From assembly GCF_016650815.1 (NCBI RefSeq), contig NZ_JAEKEZ010000014.1, forward strand, positions 124,001-188,000: a DNA stretch of 64,000 bases. Direction: 5' to 3'. Below are positions 29,740 through 36,543 of this stretch, piece after piece (position 1 is the first letter of the stretch; the number at the start of each line of letters is the position of its first letter). The position numbers and the translations under genes were made by a program. The DNA comes from Pseudomonas sp. TH31 (lineage in GTDB: Bacteria; Pseudomonadota; Gammaproteobacteria; Pseudomonadales; Pseudomonadaceae). A model generated the notes under the pieces. The model saw only the letters and a list, made by a program, of their open reading frames with translations, did no database searches and was not told the origin of the DNA.

Positions 29740-30249
29740 ATGGGTCGTGGTTTTCTACTGATGTTGCTGTTGATCGCCCTGCCCGCCGCAGCGCAGATCT
29801 ATAAGTACACCGACGCCTCCGGCAACACCGCCTACAGCAATCAGCCGCCCGATGGCATCAAGGCGCAGCCGGTTGAGTTGCCGCCGCTCAACAGCGTCGA
29901 ACCCCAGGCGCCTTCTGCTCCACCCGCCGAAGCCAACCGCCGCGACCAGTCCCGCAACGCCTACGAGGTGCTTGAACTCACCGGCCTGCCCACCGAAGAA
30001 GCCCTGCGCGCCAACAATGGCACCTTCACCGTCAGCGTGCGGATCAAGCCTCGGCTGCAAGGTCCTCAGTTATTCCGGCTGTTGCTGGACAACCAGCCTT
30101 ACGGTCAACCGAGCAACGTGCCGATCCTGCAACTGGTGAATATTGATCGCGGCGAACACAGCCTCGCCGTACAGGTGATCAGTGGCGAAAGCCTCGTGCA
30201 GCAAAGTCCAAGCGTGACCTTCACCGTGCAACGGGTGCATAAACCTTGA
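29740..30249 (+). CDS. DUF4124 domain-containing periplasmic protein
   Basis: 169 aa with a signal peptide (GRGFLLMLLLIALPAAAQ) and the DUF4124 motif YKYTDASGNTAYSNQPPDG directly after it. A Pro/Ala-rich linker and a C-terminal beta-rich domain follow (FTVSVRIKPRLQGPQLFRLL; NIDRGEHSL). The function is unknown. It is the first of two tandem paralogues between glnA and ntrB: the next gene starts within its stop codon. A glnA-DUF4124-DUF4124-ntrBC order is usual in Pseudomonas, so a role connected with the envelope rather than nitrogen control is equally possible. Confidence 0.85.
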   Translation: MGRGFLLMLLLIALPAAAQIYKYTDASGNTAYSNQPPDGIKAQPVELPPLNSVEPQAPSAPPAEANRRDQSRNAYEVLELTGLPTEEALRANNGTFTVSVRIKPRLQGPQLFRLLLDNQPYGQPSNVPILQLVNIDRGEHSLAVQVISGESLVQQSPSVTFTVQRVHKP

Positions 30250-30866
30250 GGTGCTGGCTGCTGGTCGCATGCCTGTTCGCCCTGCCGGCGATGGCCGACG
30301 TTTATACCTACATCGACGCCCAGGGCAATCGAGTCTTTACCGACCAACCGCGTCCCGGCAACGCCAAGCGGGTGCCGCTGGCCACCAGCAATCGCATGTC
30401 CGCCAACCCGACTGGTGCCGCACCGCTGGTGGCCGCCGGCAAACCCGAAGAAAAACCGCTGTTCCGCTACGACATGCTCCGCGTACTTGTCCCGGAGCCG
30501 GACGCGACGATCCGCAGCAACGCCGGTGAGTTGATCGTCAGCGTTACCAGCGAACCCGGCCTGCAACGTGGCCACCGCTACCGTTTGTTACTCGACGGCC
30601 TGCCCACCGCAGAACCAGGCCTCAGCCCGGTATTCGCCTTGAGCAACATCGACCGCGGCAGTCATAACCTGTCGGCGGAAATCCTCGACGAACAAGGCCG
30701 CACCGTCGAGCGCACGGCCAATCAGCCCTTCCATATGCTGCGCACCTCGCTGGCGCAGAAGCGCCAAGTCAAGCCTTGCACCCTCACCGACTACGGCCAA
30801 CGGCCGGAATGCCCGCTCAAAGACAAACCCCCAGAAGAAAAAAATCCCTTCCTGAAGTTCTTCTAA
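30246..30866 (+). CDS. DUF4124 domain-containing periplasmic protein, paralogue of the upstream gene
   Basis: 206 aa with a signal peptide (RCWLLVACLFALPAMA) and DUF4124 motif VYTYIDAQGNRVFTDQPRPG. A beta domain similar to that of the previous gene follows (GLQRGHRYRLLLDGLP; LSNIDRGSHNLSAEI). The only start giving a full signal is TTG at 30246, overlapping the upstream TGA stop (TTGA). No good ribosome-binding site is visible, so translation probably depends on coupling. A Lys/Pro-rich tail (KDKPPEEKNPFLKFF) ends the protein. The function is unknown. Confidence 0.82.
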   Translation: MRCWLLVACLFALPAMADVYTYIDAQGNRVFTDQPRPGNAKRVPLATSNRMSANPTGAAPLVAAGKPEEKPLFRYDMLRVLVPEPDATIRSNAGELIVSVTSEPGLQRGHRYRLLLDGLPTAEPGLSPVFALSNIDRGSHNLSAEILDEQGRTVERTANQPFHMLRTSLAQKRQVKPCTLTDYGQRPECPLKDKPPEEKNPFLKFF

Positions 30867-30882
30867 CCTCGTTCAGCTTTGC

Positions 30883-30897
30883 GCACTATATTGGTGC
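30883..30897. promoter_or_regulatory. NtrC-binding dyad upstream of ntrBC
   Basis: GCACTATATTGGTGC is an exact GCAC-N7-GTGC site of the NtrC type. It lies about 140 bp before a sigma-54-like promoter, the usual enhancer distance, and suggests autoregulation. A further GGTGCAA/TTGCACC inverted repeat overlaps its right half (30894-30911). Confidence 0.7.
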
Positions 30898-31024
30898 AAT
30901 AGGTTGCACCGTTCCCACATCCAAACCCATTTTGGTTCGAAAGTACCCGCGAAAGCTGGCAGAACGCCACGCGAACGAGCGTTAAACGCCCGTTCCAGGC
31001 CTTAAACGCTTCTTTTCGGAGCTT

Positions 31025-31040
31025 TGGTTTGGTTTTTGCA
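31025..31040 (+). promoter_or_regulatory. Probable sigma-54 promoter of ntrBC
   Basis: TGGTTTGGTTTTTGCA has GG and GC at the correct spacing and a perfect TTGCA box, but a weak -24 element. It lies 57 bp before the ntrB ATG. Confidence 0.5.
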
Positions 31041-31096
31041 TTTTCCTCGCATCAGCGCTCATTTCTTGCGCGCGCCCCGCTCCAAAAGAGGTCCGG

Positions 31097-32182
31097 ATGA
31101 CCATTAGCGACGCACTGCATCGGCTACTACTCGACAACCTGACCACCGCCACCATCCTGCTCGACGCCGAACTGCGCCTCGAGTACATGAACCCGGCGGC
31201 GGAGATGCTCCTGGCCATCAGCGGCCAGCGTAGCCATGGGCAGTTCATCAGTGAGTTGTTCACCGAATCCACCGAAGCGCTGAACTCCCTGCGCCAGGCC
31301 GTCGAGCAGGCGCACCCGTTCACCAAGCGCGAAGCGATGCTCACGGCCCTCACCGGCCAGACCCTGACCGTCGACTACGCGGTGACACCGATCCTGAGCA
31401 ACGGCGACACGATGCTGCTGCTGGAAGTCCACCCGCGTGACCGCTTGCTGCGGATCACCAAGGAAGAGGCGCAACTGTCCAAGCAGGAAACCAGCAAGAT
31501 GCTGGTGCGCGGCCTCGCTCACGAGATCAAGAACCCGCTGGGCGGGATTCGCGGCGCCGCGCAATTGCTCGCCCGCCAACTGCCGGAAGAAAGCCTGCGC
31601 GATTACACCAACGTCATCATCGAAGAAGCCGATCGCCTGCGAAACCTGGTGGACCGGATGCTCGGCTCGAACAAACTGCCGTCGCTGGCCATGTGCAATG
31701 TCCACGAAGTGCTGGAGCGCGTCAGTCAGTTGGTGGAAGCCGAAAGCCAGGGCTGCATCACCTTGGTGCGCGACTACGACCCAAGCATTCCCGACGTGTT
31801 GATCGACCGCGAACAAATGATTCAGGCGGTATTGAACATCGTGCGCAACGCGATGCAGGCCATCAGTAGCCAGAACGAGCTGCGACTGGGCCGCATCAGC
31901 CTGCGCACCCGCACCATGCGCCAGTTCACCATCGGCCACGTGCGCCATCGCCTGGTGACCAAGATCGAGATCATCGACAACGGCCCGGGCATTCCTGCGG
32001 AACTTCAGGAAACCATCTTCTTCCCCATGGTCAGCGGTCGTCCGGACGGTACCGGGCTGGGCCTGGCCATTACCCAGAACATCATCAGCCAGCACCAGGG
32101 CCTGATCGAGTGTGACAGCCACCCAGGCCACACCACTTTCTCGATCTTTCTGCCACTGGAACAAGGAGCCACATCGACATGA
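31097..32182 (+). CDS. ntrB: NtrB nitrogen-sensing histidine kinase
   Basis: 361-aa cytosolic kinase without membrane spans. A PAS domain lies at about 8-115, the H-box LAHEIKNPLGGIRG with phospho-His at about 142, and the ATPase domain carries N-box NIVRNAMQAIS, DNGPGIP and GTGLGLAIT. It phosphorylates NtrC when nitrogen is limiting and is switched to phosphatase by PII. Its stop overlaps the ntrC start by 4 bp (32179-32182). An NtrC dyad and a weak sigma-54 promoter lie upstream. Length and motifs are normal. Confidence 0.98.
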   Translation: MTISDALHRLLLDNLTTATILLDAELRLEYMNPAAEMLLAISGQRSHGQFISELFTESTEALNSLRQAVEQAHPFTKREAMLTALTGQTLTVDYAVTPILSNGDTMLLLEVHPRDRLLRITKEEAQLSKQETSKMLVRGLAHEIKNPLGGIRGAAQLLARQLPEESLRDYTNVIIEEADRLRNLVDRMLGSNKLPSLAMCNVHEVLERVSQLVEAESQGCITLVRDYDPSIPDVLIDREQMIQAVLNIVRNAMQAISSQNELRLGRISLRTRTMRQFTIGHVRHRLVTKIEIIDNGPGIPAELQETIFFPMVSGRPDGTGLGLAITQNIISQHQGLIECDSHPGHTTFSIFLPLEQGATST

Positions 32183-33615
32183 GCCGTAGTGAAACCGTGT
32201 GGATCGTCGATGACGACCGTTCTATCCGTTGGGTCCTGGAAAAAGCCTTGCAGCAAGAAGGCATGACCACGCAAAGCTTCGACAGCGCCGATGGCGTGAT
32301 GAGCCGCCTGGCGCGCCAGCAGCCGGACGTGATCATCTCCGACATCCGCATGCCGGGTGCCAGCGGCCTGGACCTTCTGGCGCGGATTCGCGAACAACAC
32401 CCACGGCTGCCGGTCATCATCATGACTGCCCACTCCGACCTGGACAGTGCTGTCGCCTCTTATCAGGGGGGCGCGTTCGAATACCTGCCCAAGCCGTTCG
32501 ATGTCGACGAAGCGGTTTCCCTGGTCAAGCGCGCCAACCAGCACGCACAGGAACAGCAAGGCCTGGAAGTCCCGGTTGCCCTGACCCGCACCCCGGAAAT
32601 CATCGGTGAAGCGCCAGCGATGCAGGAAGTGTTTCGCGCCATCGGGCGCTTGAGCCACTCCAACATCACCGTGTTGATCAACGGCGAATCCGGTACCGGT
32701 AAAGAACTGGTGGCCCACGCCCTGCACCGTCACAGCCCACGGGCAGCGTCGCCGTTCATTGCGTTGAACATGGCGGCGATCCCGAAAGACCTGATGGAAT
32801 CCGAACTGTTCGGCCATGAGAAAGGCGCGTTCACCGGCGCGGCCAACCTGCGTCGCGGGCGTTTCGAACAGGCTGACGGCGGCACGTTGTTCCTCGATGA
32901 AATCGGCGACATGCCGGCGGATACCCAGACCCGATTGCTGCGGGTGCTGGCGGACGGCGAGTTCTACCGCGTCGGCGGTCATACGCCGGTGAAGGTCGAT
33001 GTGCGGATCATCGCCGCGACCCACCAGAATCTGGAAACCCTGGTGCACGCCGGGAAATTCCGTGAGGACTTGTTCCACCGTCTCAACGTGATCCGCATTC
33101 ATATCCCACGGCTGTCGGATCGTCGCGAAGACATCCCGACCCTGGCCAAGCACTTCCTCAGCCGCGCCGCGCAAGAACTGGCGGTGGAACCGAAGCTGCT
33201 GAAAAGCGAAACCGAGGAATACCTGAAGAACCTGCCGTGGGGCGGCAACGTGCGTCAGCTGGAGAACACCTGCCGCTGGATCACCGTGATGGCTTCGGGT
33301 CGCGAAGTGCACATCAGCGACCTGCCGCCGGAGCTGCTGAACCTGCCGCAGGATTCGGCGCCGGTGACCAACTGGGAGCAGGCGCTGCGCCAGTGGGCCG
33401 ACCAGGCTTTGGCGCGTGGTCAGTCGAGCCTGCTCGACAGTGCTGTGCCGGCCTTCGAGCGGATCATGATCGAAACCGCCCTCAAACACACCGCCGGCCG
33501 CCGCCGTGATGCTGCGGTTTTGCTGGGTTGGGGACGTAATACCCTGACGCGCAAGATCAAGGAGTTGGGGATGAAGGTGGATGGTGGGGAAGATGATGAG
33601 GGGGATGAGGGCTAA
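32179..33615 (+). CDS. ntrC: NtrC sigma-54-dependent nitrogen response regulator
   Basis: 478 aa. The receiver domain has the phospho-acceptor Asp at about 55 (VIISDIRMPGASG). The AAA+ domain contains Walker A GESGTGKE (about 170), the sigma-54-contacting GAFTGA loop (about 218) and Walker B GGTLFLDEIGD. A Fis-type HTH closes the protein (RRRDAAVLLGWGRNTLTRKI). It activates glnA, probably its own operon and the downstream sRNA locus. The C-terminal tail is acidic (DGGEDDEGDEG). It is coupled with ntrB by a 4-bp overlap. Confidence 0.98.
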   Translation: MSRSETVWIVDDDRSIRWVLEKALQQEGMTTQSFDSADGVMSRLARQQPDVIISDIRMPGASGLDLLARIREQHPRLPVIIMTAHSDLDSAVASYQGGAFEYLPKPFDVDEAVSLVKRANQHAQEQQGLEVPVALTRTPEIIGEAPAMQEVFRAIGRLSHSNITVLINGESGTGKELVAHALHRHSPRAASPFIALNMAAIPKDLMESELFGHEKGAFTGAANLRRGRFEQADGGTLFLDEIGDMPADTQTRLLRVLADGEFYRVGGHTPVKVDVRIIAATHQNLETLVHAGKFREDLFHRLNVIRIHIPRLSDRREDIPTLAKHFLSRAAQELAVEPKLLKSETEEYLKNLPWGGNVRQLENTCRWITVMASGREVHISDLPPELLNLPQDSAPVTNWEQALRQWADQALARGQSSLLDSAVPAFERIMIETALKHTAGRRRDAAVLLGWGRNTLTRKIKELGMKVDGGEDDEGDEG

Positions 33616-33627
33616 CGCTCTCAGATG

Positions 33628-33732
33628 ATCGTTCCCAGGCTCTGCGTGGGAATGCGTCAATGGACGCTCTGCGTCCGCTTTGGGACGCAGAGCGTCCCGG
33701 GCTGCATGCCCACGCAGAGCGTGGGAGCGATC
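33628..33732. repeat. Palindromic repeat cluster with CACGCAGAGCGTGGG core
   Basis: Three or more nested inverted segments built on GCTCTGCGTGGG/CCCACGCAGAGC and GACGCTCTGCGTC lie right after ntrC. This is a third repeat family, also represented by one perfect palindrome at 35546. Confidence 0.85.
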
Positions 33733-33809
33733 AAAAGATCGCAGCCTTCGGCAGCTCCTACGGGTGTACGCAAAACTCTGTAGGAGCTGCCGAAGGCTGC
33801 GATCTTTTT
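33733..33809. repeat. Paired palindromic repeat, GATCGCAGCC...GGCAGCTCCTAC family
   Basis: Consensus arms with about 20 nt between them, adjoining the preceding repeat cluster and ending about 180 nt before the NrsZ promoter. Confidence 0.92.
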
Positions 33810-33829
33810 CGGTTGGAAACAATGAACGT

Positions 33830-33844
33830 GCACCGCCGCAATGC
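33830..33844. promoter_or_regulatory. Possible NtrC site upstream of nrsZ
   Basis: GCACCGCCGCAATGC is a GCAC-N7-GTGC dyad with one mismatch, about 145 bp upstream of the sigma-54 promoter. A second GCACC follows at 33843. Confidence 0.4.
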
Positions 33845-33988
33845 ACCGTGAACCGCAATCGCGCACGGCAATCGCTCCCGCGTTCGCAATCGAACCCTTA
33901 CCGAACCTCTATCGAACAATCAGAAAAGCCCCGGATTACAGGGCTTTCAGCGCTTCACATCAACTTTCTGTATCAACTTGTTAAAACC

Positions 33989-34004
33989 TGGCACGCCCCC
34001 TGCA
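33989..34004 (+). promoter_or_regulatory. Sigma-54 promoter of the nrsZ sRNA
   Basis: TGGCACGCCCCCTGCA matches the consensus at every -24 position and has GC at -12 with one mismatch (CTGCA for TTGCA). The predicted start is near 34015, just before the first repeat unit at 34042. A hairpin (AAAGCCC/GGGCTTT, 33925-33947) lies between the possible NtrC site and the promoter. Confidence 0.8.
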
Positions 34005-34014
34005 ATAGTCCATT

Positions 34015-34650
34015 CAGTGACTCAGTTCACTACCCGGTTTCGGGGACCTTGGTACAGGCAGGCCGGGGATTCCCCTCTTTACACCGGGCTCACACCGCAC
34101 AAGCGACGAGCCCACACCCGTTTTGGGGCCCTTGATACAGGCAGGTCAGGGGTTCCTTCTTTACACCGGGACTGACGCCGCAAAGCGTGAGTCCCCGCCG
34201 TTTTGGGAACCTTGGTACAGGCAGGCCGGGGATTCCTTCTTTACACCGGGACTGACGCCGCAAAGCGTGAGTCCCCGCCGTTTGGGGAACCTTGGTACAG
34301 GCAGGCCGGGGATTCCTTCTTTACACCGGGACTGACGCCGCAAAGCGTGAGTCCCCGCCGTTTTGGGAACCTTGGTACAGGCAGGCCGGGGATTCCTTCT
34401 TTACACCGGGACTGACGCCGCAAAGCGTGAGTCCCCGCCGTTTTGGGAAGCTTGGTACAGGCAGGCCGGGATTCCTTCTTTACACCGGGACTGACGCCGC
34501 AAAGCGTGAGTCCCCGCCGTTTTGGGAACCTTGGTACAGGCAGGCCGGGGATTCCTTCTTTACACCGGGACTGACGCCGCAAAGCGTGAGTCCCCGCCGT
34601 TTTGGGAACCTTGGTACAGGCAGGCCGGGGATTCCCTCTTTTATTGCTCC
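34015..34650 (+). ncRNA. nrsZ: NrsZ nitrogen-regulated small RNA, expanded to eight tandem modules
   Basis: Identified by position (immediately after ntrC, before the PA5126-like gene and trmL), by the sigma-54 promoter and by its tandem hairpin structure. In P. aeruginosa, NrsZ is an NtrC/RpoN-dependent, processed sRNA of about 226 nt with repeated stem-loops that influences rhlA expression and swarming. Here the unit is about 80 nt and occurs eight times (starts near 34042, 34125, 34205, 34285, 34365, 34445, 34524, 34604), giving a predicted transcript of about 635 nt. Each full copy contains a hairpin GGGACT-G-ACGC...GCGT-G-AGTCCC with a CGCAAA loop. The last copy is partial. Its GGGAA/TTCCC stem is followed by TCTTTT and probably terminates transcription at the stop codon of the convergent gene. 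No coding function is proposed. Confidence 0.75.
34042..34645 (+). repeat. 80-bp direct tandem repeat array, eight copies (the last partial)
   Basis: The CTTGGTACAG landmark falls at 34048, 34131 (as CTTGATACAG), 34211, 34291, 34371, 34451, 34530 and 34610, so periods are 83, 80, 80, 80, 80, 79 and 80. Copies 3-7 are nearly identical (differences: one TTTTG/TTTGG swap, one AACC/AAGC change, one lost G). Copies 1 and 2 are clearly diverged, suggesting the inner units expanded recently by unequal recombination or slippage. Reading frames through the array are open on both strands, but the 80-bp period shifts frame at every unit, which argues against coding. Confidence 0.97.
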
Positions 34651-35081
34651 CGGAGATGGATCTCCAGCCGCCAGCGGTCATCAACCTCGCTACCGGACCA
34701 CTCGCCCAGCAATGGCCGGGCCGCCACCACCGTCAGCAACAACCCTCCATCACTCAAACGCACGCGCCAGTTCACGTCTTTACCGTTGAGCTTGAGCTGG
34801 CCTTTGCGCACCTTGCCTTCAGCCTCGAACAGCAATGCAAGACTGCCGTCGACGATCTCGCCGTGGGACTTGGGTTCGTTGTTGAACCACACCACCAGCC
34901 CGTCGCTCGTCACGTCGACCTGCTGCAATTCGCTGGGATCGGGCGTGGTCAGGCGACCAATCATCAGCCCGACCATCACCCCGACAATCGCCAGCGAACC
35001 GATGACCCGCGGGAATAGTTTCGAACGGTTGTCCACGGGCGGCGTAGAATGCCGCTCATCTTTACCTTCGGAGCCGTGCAT
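34641..35081 (-). CDS. Membrane-anchored protein of unknown function (PA5126-like)
   Basis: 146 aa. A hydrophilic N-terminus of about 25 residues precedes a single helix (VIGSLAIVGVMVGLMIG), then a periplasmic beta-rich domain (WFNNEPKSHGEIVDGSLALLF; KVRKGQLKLNGKDVNWRVRL). I do not recognise a named domain. The ATG at 35081 overlaps the trmL ATG at 35080 on the other strand, sharing a CATG; AAGGA lies nine nt upstream. Its stop codon is inside the predicted terminator T-tract of NrsZ, so the two transcripts converge tail to tail. Confidence 0.8.
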   Translation of the reverse strand: MHGSEGKDERHSTPPVDNRSKLFPRVIGSLAIVGVMVGLMIGRLTTPDPSELQQVDVTSDGLVVWFNNEPKSHGEIVDGSLALLFEAEGKVRKGQLKLNGKDVNWRVRLSDGGLLLTVVAARPLLGEWSGSEVDDRWRLEIHLREQ

Positions 35082-35535
35082 GTTTCACGTCATCCTTTTC
35101 CAACCAGAAATTCCGCCGAATACCGGCAACGTTATCAGGCTGTGCGCCAACAGTGGCTGCCACCTGCATTTGATCGAACCGCTGGGCTTCGAGATGGACG
35201 ACAAGCGCCTGCGCCGGGCCGGCCTCGATTACCACGAGTACGCCACCCTGCAACGCCACGCCGACCTCGCCAGTTGCCTGGAAAGCCTCGGCCATCCACG
35301 GCTATTCGCCTTCACCACCAAGGGCTCGCGGCCGTTTCACGATGCCAGCTTCGCCGAGGGCGATGCGTTCCTGTTCGGCCCGGAAAGCCGTGGCTTGCCG
35401 GCGGAGGTGCTTGATGCCCTGCCCGGCGAACAACGCCTGCGCCTGCCGATGCGCGAAGGCTGCCGCAGCCTGAACCTGTCGAACACCGTGGCCGTCGCGG
35501 TGTACGAAGGCTGGCGCCAGCTCGGTTTCAAGTAA
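35080..35535 (+). CDS. trmL: tRNA (cytidine(34)-2'-O)-methyltransferase TrmL
   Basis: 151-aa SPOUT methyltransferase that 2'-O-methylates the wobble base of tRNA-Leu isoacceptors. The start (MFHVILFQPEIPPNTGNVIR) and the trefoil-knot motifs LFGPESRGLP (about 106) and LRLPMREGCRSLNLSNTVAV (about 122) are diagnostic. GGAG lies six nt before ATG 35080. An open frame runs upstream from 34522 through the NrsZ repeats, but conservation begins at 35080. Its start overlaps that of the divergent PA5126-like gene. Confidence 0.95.
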   Translation: MFHVILFQPEIPPNTGNVIRLCANSGCHLHLIEPLGFEMDDKRLRRAGLDYHEYATLQRHADLASCLESLGHPRLFAFTTKGSRPFHDASFAEGDAFLFGPESRGLPAEVLDALPGEQRLRLPMREGCRSLNLSNTVAVAVYEGWRQLGFK

Positions 35536-35545
35536 CCCTGCCACT

Positions 35546-35576
35546 GATCGTTCCCACGCAGAGCGTGGGAACGATC
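35546..35576. repeat. 31-nt perfect palindrome, CACGCAGAGCGTGGG family
   Basis: Fourteen-bp arms starting GATCGTTCCCACGC with an AGA loop, 10 nt after the trmL stop. It probably also acts as an RNA hairpin at the trmL 3' end, but no T-run follows. Confidence 0.9.
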
Positions 35577-35594
35577 AATAACACCGCAATCCAA

Positions 35595-35676
35595 TGTAGG
35601 AGCTGCCGAAGGCTGCGATCTTTTGATCTTAAAAAATCAAAGTCAAAAGATCGCAGCCTTCGGCAGCTCCTACAGG
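35595..35676. repeat. Paired palindromic repeat, GATCGCAGCC...GGCAGCTCCTAC family, everted
   Basis: Here the arms point the other way round (GTAGGAGCT... first, then ...AGCTCCTAC), with an AT-rich GATC-containing spacer, as at 5678 and 48475. Confidence 0.9.
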
Positions 35677-35677
35677 T

Positions 35678-35735
35678 TTCGTTTGCTCCATGAAAAAAGC
35701 GCCTTCATAGGCGCTTTTTTCATGGAGCAAACGAA
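35678..35735. terminator. Bidirectional terminator between trmL and secB with a 26-bp perfect stem
   Basis: 35678-35703 is exactly complementary to 35710-35735 around the loop TTCATA. The top of the stem (GCGCC) is followed by TTTTTT on the plus strand and preceded by AAAAAA, so it terminates from both sides. The stem continues past the T-tract, unusually long for a terminator. It ends four nt before the secB stop. Confidence 0.85.
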
Positions 35736-35739
35736 GCTT

Positions 35740-36231
35740 TTATTGAACGGTCGGAGTCTCGCCAGCCGCCTGCATGCGTTGCAGTTCTTGTGCGTACAGT
35801 GCGTCGAAGTTCACCGGGGCCAGCATCAGGGCCGGGAACGAACCGCGGGTCACCAGGCTGTCCAGGGTTTCGCGAGCGTACGGGAACAGGATGTTCGGGC
35901 AGAACGCGCCGAGGGTGTGGCTCATCGAAGCGTCGTCCAGGTTCTTGATCAGGAAGATCCCGGCCTGTTGCACTTCAGCGATGAACGCCACTTCTCCGTT
36001 TTCACCGTTTTTCACGGTCACGGACAAGGTCAGCACGACTTCGTGGAAGTCGCCTTCCAGAGCCTTTTGACGAGTATTCAGATCCAGACCGACGCTCGGT
36101 TCCCACTGCTGGCGGAAGATTGCCGGGCTTTTCGGGGCTTCGAAGGACAAGTCACGTACGTAGATGCGCTGCAAGGAGAATTGCGGTGCGGTTTCTTCTT
36201 CGCTAGCTGCAGTGTTCTGTTGGTCAGTCAT
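35740..36231 (-). CDS. secB: Protein-export chaperone SecB
   Basis: 163-aa tetrameric cytosolic chaperone that keeps presecretory proteins unfolded and delivers them to SecA. The core [19 protein letters not shown] and the following [21 protein letters not shown] and [19 protein letters not shown] segments are those of the family. It is the last gene of the yibN-grxC-secB cluster conserved across gammaproteobacteria, 56 bp after grxC. The shared terminator follows. Confidence 0.97.
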   Translation of the reverse strand: MTDQQNTAASEEETAPQFSLQRIYVRDLSFEAPKSPAIFRQQWEPSVGLDLNTRQKALEGDFHEVVLTLSVTVKNGENGEVAFIAEVQQAGIFLIKNLDDASMSHTLGAFCPNILFPYARETLDSLVTRGSFPALMLAPVNFDALYAQELQRMQAAGETPTVQ

Positions 36232-36287
36232 CTCAGATCCTTTCTGATCTTTGGTCTTTTAGGGTTTGCTGTTCTTGGGTGCTTAAG

Positions 36288-36542
36288 TCAGGCCTTGAGC
36301 ATGGCGTCGAGCTTGCCGGCGCGCTCAAGGGCAAACAAATCATCACAACCGCCAATGTGACGCTCGCCGATCCAGATCTGCGGCACGGACGTACGCCCGG
36401 CCTTCTGAGCCATGGCGGCACGCACCTGCGGCTTGCCATCGACCTTGATCTCTTCGAAGGCCACGCCTTTGTTCTCGAGCAGGTACTTGGCTCGCGAGCA
36501 GTAAGGGCAGTAATCGCTGGAATAGACGACGACGTTGCTCAT
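36288..36542 (-). CDS. grxC: Glutaredoxin 3 (GrxC)
   Basis: 84-aa dithiol glutaredoxin with active site CPYC (about residues 12-15) and the TSVPQIWIGERHIGGCDDL glutathione-binding region near the C-terminus, reducing protein disulphides with glutathione. The start is 1 nt after the yibN stop, and secB lies downstream on the same strand. Confidence 0.95.
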   Translation of the reverse strand: MSNVVVYSSDYCPYCSRAKYLLENKGVAFEEIKVDGKPQVRAAMAQKAGRTSVPQIWIGERHIGGCDDLFALERAGKLDAMLKA

Positions 36543-36543
36543 A

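Noticed and set aside
33925..33947. Hairpin upstream of nrsZ as the ntrC terminator
   Set aside because: It lies over 300 bp from the ntrC stop, with no T-run after the stem; termination at the repeat cluster is more likely.
34042..34645. Array as a CRISPR locus
   Set aside because: The repeats are head-to-tail 80-bp units with no unique spacers between them, and no cas genes are near.
34241..34789. Open reading frames with repetitive peptides running through the 80-bp array on both strands
   Set aside because: The 80-bp period is not a multiple of three, so the peptide pattern changes every unit; there is no start with a ribosome-binding site. RNA function explains the hairpins and sigma-54 promoter better.
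35081..35600. Longer trmL reading frame starting at 34522
   Set aside because: The upstream 186 codons are translated repeat array and antisense of the PA5126-like gene; family similarity and a ribosome-binding site begin at 35080.
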